In this document: in pieces, positions 59,596-64,000 of the stretch
How the letters are laid out: the number at the start of each line of letters is the position of its first letter
Numbering within the stretch: the stretch's first letter is position 1
DNA from: Bathymodiolus brooksi
Taxonomy: Eukaryota > Mollusca > Bivalvia > Mytilida > Modiolidae
DNA: 64,000 nucleotides
Assembly (NCBI GenBank): GCA_963680875.1
Contig: OY804578.1
Span: 99,849,689-99,913,688, forward strand
Direction: 5' to 3'
Notes under the pieces: generated by a model
The model's database searches: none
What the model was told of the DNA's origin: nothing
The model's input: only the letters and a program-made list of their open reading frames with translations
Position numbers and translations under genes: made by a program

Positions 59596-59636
59596 TTTGG
59601 TTTATGGTGTTTAACGCCACTTTCAACAATATTTCT
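59596..59636 (-). mobile_element. Ultra-short (41-bp) SINE 3' end with target duplication
   Basis: Minus strand: AAATATTGTTGAAAGTGGCG then TTAAACACCATAAACCAAA, i.e. only the last 40 bases of the SINE. It is flanked by identical 13-bp AACAAATTTATAG copies (59583-59595 and 59637-59649). This is a clean record of a reverse-transcription event aborted almost at once. Confidence 0.88.
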
Positions 59637-59744
59637 AACAAATTTATAGGAACTGTTCACAGACAACAAAGTTACTGAACAGAAATAAAAAAAACAACAA
59701 CAAAAAAAACCAGTAGAATGTGTCTATAGGAAACGGATACCTCC

Positions 59745-59945
59745 GCCTGAAGTAAACAGGGGCACAACTCTAGAATGGAAAAAGTCAGAAATCAAACTTG
59801 GTCTTCCATTTATGGTTCTTAACATTGTGTAATAATTTCAATGATTTACTTAAGCGAAACTTCAGTTATTGAGCAGAAACCAAATTTGGGACAGACAGAC
59901 ATGGGTAAAACTTAATATCTGGTGGCTGTGCAAAATTTAAATAAA
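59745..59945 (+). mobile_element. Decayed dispersed element
   Basis: GTAAACAGGGGCACAACTCT, AACATTGTGTAATAATTTCA and GGGACAGACAGACATGGGTA match the family at 28140-28910 and run into the 175-bp tandem array that follows. Confidence 0.5.
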
Positions 59946-60560
59946 GTCAATAGACAGCTACAGTACAAATTAACAATGTCGACAGTAATCTAACGTAATG
60001 GCTGTAGTTTAATAGGAAGAGTCACCCATGTCTAACTAAATTCGGGACAGACAGACGGACATGAGTAAAACTTGTTGCAAGCCGCCGGGGCATAAAAAAA
60101 GTCAATTAAGTCAATCAGCAGACAATAGACAGCTACAGTACAAATTAACAATGTCGACAGTAATCTAACGTAATGGCTGTAGTTTAATAGGAAGAGTCAC
60201 CCATGTCTAACTAAATTCGGGACAGACAGACGGACATGAGTAAAACTTGTTGCAAGCCGCCGGGGCATAAAAAAAGTCAATTAAGTCAATCAGCAGACAA
60301 TAGACAGCTACAGTACAAATTAACAATGTCGACAGTAATCTAACGTAATGGCTGTAGTTTAATAGGAAGAGTCACCCATGTCTAACCAAATTCGGGACAG
60401 ACAGACGGACATGAGTAAAACTTGTTGCAAGCCGCCGGGGCATAAAAAAAGTCAATTAAGTCAATCAGCGGACAGTAGAATGCTACAGTACAAATTAACA
60501 ATGTAGACAGTAATCTAATGTAATGGCTGTAGTTTAATAGGAAGAGTCACCCATGTCTTC
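59946..60560. repeat. Tandem repeat, 175-bp unit, about 3.5 copies
   Basis: The unit runs from GTCAATTAAGTCAATCAGC through CTACAGTACAAATTAACAAT and GTAATCTAACGTAATGGCTG to CAAGCCGCCGGGGCATAAAA. The full copies are nearly identical; the first and last are partial and diverged (for example TGTAGACAG for TGTCGACAG). Because ACAGACAGACGGACATGAGT, the end of the flanking dispersed element, is part of each unit, the array arose by duplicating an element/host junction. Confidence 0.95.
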
Positions 60561-60987
60561 CCTATGATGTATTGTTAGTCCATCTCTCTAATAGTTTTTT
60601 CTCCATAAACTCATCTTGCTCCCACATCTATTTTATTTCCTTTAATGGCTTTTGGTTCCAATAGCTATTAATATAGATAAGTTGGTTAACTTGATATCAG
60701 GAAATGGCTTTCAACTTTAATAAATATTATAGATTAGCTGTTAACAGTTGATCCCAATAAATTTTCCATGATTTTTCCTTATCTATCGGAAACTTGGACA
60801 TTGGTTACCAGTCTTTAAATTGAATGCGTAGAATTTTTCCCATTTTTTTTTTTTTAAATGTTAAGTGTTTGCGGTACAATTTAATATCTTTATCACAGGC
60901 CGACCAATGAAAATTCTATATTGGTGCAATACCATATAAATGATAATAAAAAGGTAGATATATAATTTAGTGGGCACAATGTATTTC
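60561..60987. other. AT-rich non-coding DNA
   Basis: Nothing recognised. Confidence 0.4.
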
Positions 60988-61093
60988 TGGAATAACCTTT
61001 ATCAGGTACACTCAAGGTCAAAAGACTGGAATAACCTTTATCAGGTACGCTCAAGGTCAAAAGACTGGAATAACCGTCATCAGGTACGCCCAT
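60988..61093. repeat. 38-39-bp tandem repeat, three copies, in a dispersed repeat
   Basis: Units CTGGAATAACCTTTATCAGG, TACGCTCAAGGTCAAAAGA. The words CATCAGGTACGC and CTCAA are shared with 19225-19345 and 6140-6222, so the array grew inside a copy of that dispersed family. Confidence 0.85.
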
Positions 61094-61944
61094 TATAGGT
61101 TAAAATAATGGAAAATAATATTTTAAAAAGCCTTTAGGAACAAGAAATCCAAATGGACCAAATTTATACTTTGTGTTCAAGATAACAATGTTTGACTGTA
61201 CACTGAAAAAAACATTCATTGAACCCATCACAGGTTCATAGGTCAATAATAAAACCCCTCCTAATTTACTATGGTTGTCATTTCTGGTTGACATAGGACC
61301 GACTATATTCATATGGGCCTTGATCACTGATAATATAATAGTTCATAGGTTAGACAAAACCTATCTTTTAGTGCTTCTAAACATTACAAAAAATAATATC
61401 AAATAGCTATCAAAAAATATATACCAATCTATGAAACAAAGTGTGATCAAAGGGGTAATTAAGGAAACATCAAATGTTTACTTTTCGTCTAAGCAAAGTC
61501 ATGGTTCAAAAGAAAATTACTTCTAGATATTGTAAACAAGAATCTCCTTATTTGAACCTCTCTTGACTGGTACCATTTATCAACAAGTGTTATAATGAAG
61601 TGCAGACAGACAAAACATTTATATTCAGTACCATCTGTTGTAGTCTGGTTCCAAGGTCACACTGTAACACAACTCTTACACACACTAACAAGAAAACTCC
61701 AGAACAAATCAGGAATTTAGACAAATATTGGTGTACTATATTCAATATAATTTTGTGGTGCCCTATACAGATTAAGGGCTGTAAGTCCTTTATAAATAAA
61801 GAGTAAGATACTAGTGAAATAAGGATGAGTGTGAGTGTAACTACAATGGTATGAACTATCAGAGGTGACGGGTCAGTCTACTCCAGTACATTTGTCGTTA
61901 TGTAATGTCATTATTATCTGTGTGAACTAGATACCTATGTAGGA
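61094..61944. other. AT-rich non-coding DNA
   Basis: Nothing recognised; short ORFs at 61100-61327 and 61600-61806 are not supported. Confidence 0.4.
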
Positions 61945-62090
61945 CTGCGAACGTATATTTGTTCTGTCTACCGGTAATATTTGTTCTTTGAGGAACAAAT
62001 ATCTTATACTCTTTATTCTGTCAGGAATAAATATTGTAATATTCTTTTCTGTTGGAATAGATATAATGTAATATTTGTTTCAGTTGGAAG
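61945..62090. repeat. Degenerate tandem repeat with a hairpin
   Basis: Four loosely related units of TAATATTTGTTCTGTTGGAA type. One forms a hairpin, ATATTTGTTC, TTTGAG, GAACAAATAT (near 61977-62002). Confidence 0.6.
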
Positions 62091-64000
62091 CAGTCTGTGC
62101 CAAACACAGTTTTACAAACTAGGCTGAACAGCATTTAAGAAGAATTTTGTTTATTTGATAAAGCAATTTTTTTTGCAATATTTACTTGCCCGAACCAAAT
62201 TTGACTAGACTTAGAGCTAGTGGTTTTTGGTGCGGACTGGTTGGAAGATATGCTATGGTGGAAATTCTATCTCATAGAAATCTTACAAGTGTTGTGGGGA
62301 CCCTTAAATATGATGTTCATTTTTAATTGCAATGAGCCAAACAAAATTGTGCTGGACTTGCATAATGTACAAACCTGCTCAACTATCACATGACGAGGGG
62401 GGGGGGAGGTATCATCATACACTATATAGGAAATATTTAATGAGAATAAGCACAGCACTTTTAGCATGTCTACTACCACACTAGGAAGGGGAGCATCATA
62501 CACCATACAGAGAGCATTTACACTGTATTTGTTAATGATAATATTGTAACATTTATACAAAGGACAGCAGTGAATTATATGTATGTAAATGTCTACGTCT
62601 GGTCCCACAGACTGACAATTGAAGTATTTTTATCTGGATAACAGACAGTCTGACACCAATCGAGATAAGAGAAAAAAAAGCATGGCGACTTGTTGCGTTG
62701 TAATCTTATACAGAGAAGTCATGATAAAGTTATTTAGTCCTAATACAATTGCTGTGTATACATTCTCATGGATAACAAAATTTTTTCCGTAATTGTCTTT
62801 TAGCTGAATGGCAATCTGAGATAAATTTGATGGACCATAATTCAATCTTTGGTAAATCAAAACATTACATTCAATAAACGTTAAAAAAAATAAATCACAT
62901 AAGTGTCCATTATCTTTTTTGTTTAATATTGGAAACTGTATATATCTGACGCATCGCTATCATTGCAAATTGATGGACTTGTTAACATAGCTTGTTGAAG
63001 CAGAGAGAAGCATGTTACGATGAAAATCTAACAAAGATATGGAAATACTTCTTTTGAAATTGAAAAACCTTTTAGAACTTTGGTTTTTGACATCATGACA
63101 TGTTGACTTTAGGTTCAATCACATTCCCCCCCAAAGTCCTTTTAAACTAATTTAAGAGTTGGTTCAAAAATTGTAATTTTCTAAAAAGACAAGACAAATC
63201 ATTCTATGTGAATGCAGTCAACCCTACTGGGTATTGAGAGAGAAAAAAAATCTCATCAAGACTTATTACTAGTGGAACGATATGAACACTTGCATTAACC
63301 AAGCTGTCAGATTTGATACTGTGTCAGAACGATTCCATGCTCCATATTTACAGTTAATTCATAGCGTTACCATTCAGGCTTCAGTGATTGATGTTTGCTT
63401 GGTCTGTATTAGCTCTATAAGCCTTTTTTTTATACACTTTTATTTTTTTCTTTCACTCCGTGGCATCTATCGATTCTGATGACTGATTCCGTGTGTAAAT
63501 CAAGTTTCCGGCAATACTGCAAATGACTTGACAATACATACAAGATTGCTTTAATTGAAGTCATATTTCCTCCATTGTTAACAAAGACCTGTCAACATGG
63601 TCTTGAAGAAAAGAAATGTGTTGAAGAAGATTATTCAATAGCAGATTAACTAATTCTGTCATGCAGAATAAGGAATCAGCAACACTTGTAAGAATTAACT
63701 AGTCAAGAAGATTCTGTTAAATGTAGTGACAAATTACAAAGCATGTCTCCATTTGTTCCCACATTAATAACGGGTTTTACATGACCAACTTCACTATCAC
63801 GTTGTTATAATTTGTACATTCGATTCCATTAGTAAATGATCCTTTTCATCAAATTTACGAAAATTGTTTAAAATTCTCATTTAGATCAAAGTCAAACATA
63901 TAACCACATCATACAGTATTAACAAAAGAATCATTTTATAACTGCTTAAAAAAATGCACTGCCAATTCAAGACAAAGGTGATACAAAGATAAATTGCTTA
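62091..64000. other. AT-rich non-coding DNA
   Basis: Apart from a 10-base G run at about 62397 nothing is recognised. The 113-codon minus ORF (62267-62608), the longest in the window, has no domain, signal peptide or composition that sets it apart from chance. Confidence 0.45.

Noticed and set aside
62267..62608. 113-codon minus-strand ORF, the longest in the window
   Set aside because: No domain, repeat or signal peptide; hydrophobic and cysteine content is mixed. About one ORF of this length is expected by chance in 64 kb.

Overview
This window looks like non-coding DNA from an animal nuclear genome, most likely a mollusc and probably a bivalve. It is AT-rich. No open reading frame exceeds 113 codons in 64 kb, and none of the short ORFs resembles a protein family I recognise. 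There are no operons, rRNA genes or intact tRNA genes. The mollusc assignment rests on dispersed repeats: a tRNA-derived SINE whose centre reads like GTGGTTTTCTCCGGGTACTC, a shared 3' tail ending in GTTAAACACCA, short elements with inverted ends such as AGTGAAACCTGTCT, and elements ending in GGACAGACGGAC or in hairpins like TATGTCTCCCCC. I know these from bivalve and gastropod sequences, but I could not run a search, and the species is not identified.

Layout. 1-9,200: scattered short inverted-repeat elements, SINE fragments and a perfect 34-bp palindrome. 9,225-11,268: one inverted-repeat element that carries a nested insertion and a 24-copy minisatellite. 11,300-31,700: mostly featureless AT-rich DNA with SINE copies (one full-length with a clean 13-bp target-site duplication), inverted-repeat elements and decayed older elements. 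31,760-34,030: several short tandem arrays. 34,814-34,841: a candidate 28-nt exon on the minus strand. 35,789-38,848: a 3-kb, 37-bp minisatellite. 39,126-39,172: a candidate recursive splice site on the minus strand. 41,550-41,790: a cluster of AAAAGTGAAAG motifs. 42,200-56,750: more SINEs and two structurally clear inverted-repeat elements. 57,770-60,560: a dense stretch holding a 29-bp minisatellite, a mini-retroinsertion with target-site duplication, a 140-nt hairpin, two inverted-repeat elements, an ultra-short SINE insertion and a 175-bp tandem array. 60,560-64,000: little that I can name.

Working picture: the window is intergenic or lies inside very long introns. If a host gene crosses it, the best splice-like signals put it on the minus strand. 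That is inference. No undescribed protein system is visible. The most unusual things are (a) recurrent 41-65 bp insertions made only of a retroelement 3' tail, three of them with 11-13 bp target-site duplications, (b) an inverted-repeat element whose internal 60-bp segment has expanded to 24 copies while two relatives in the same window have not, and (c) the candidate microexon and recursive splice site.
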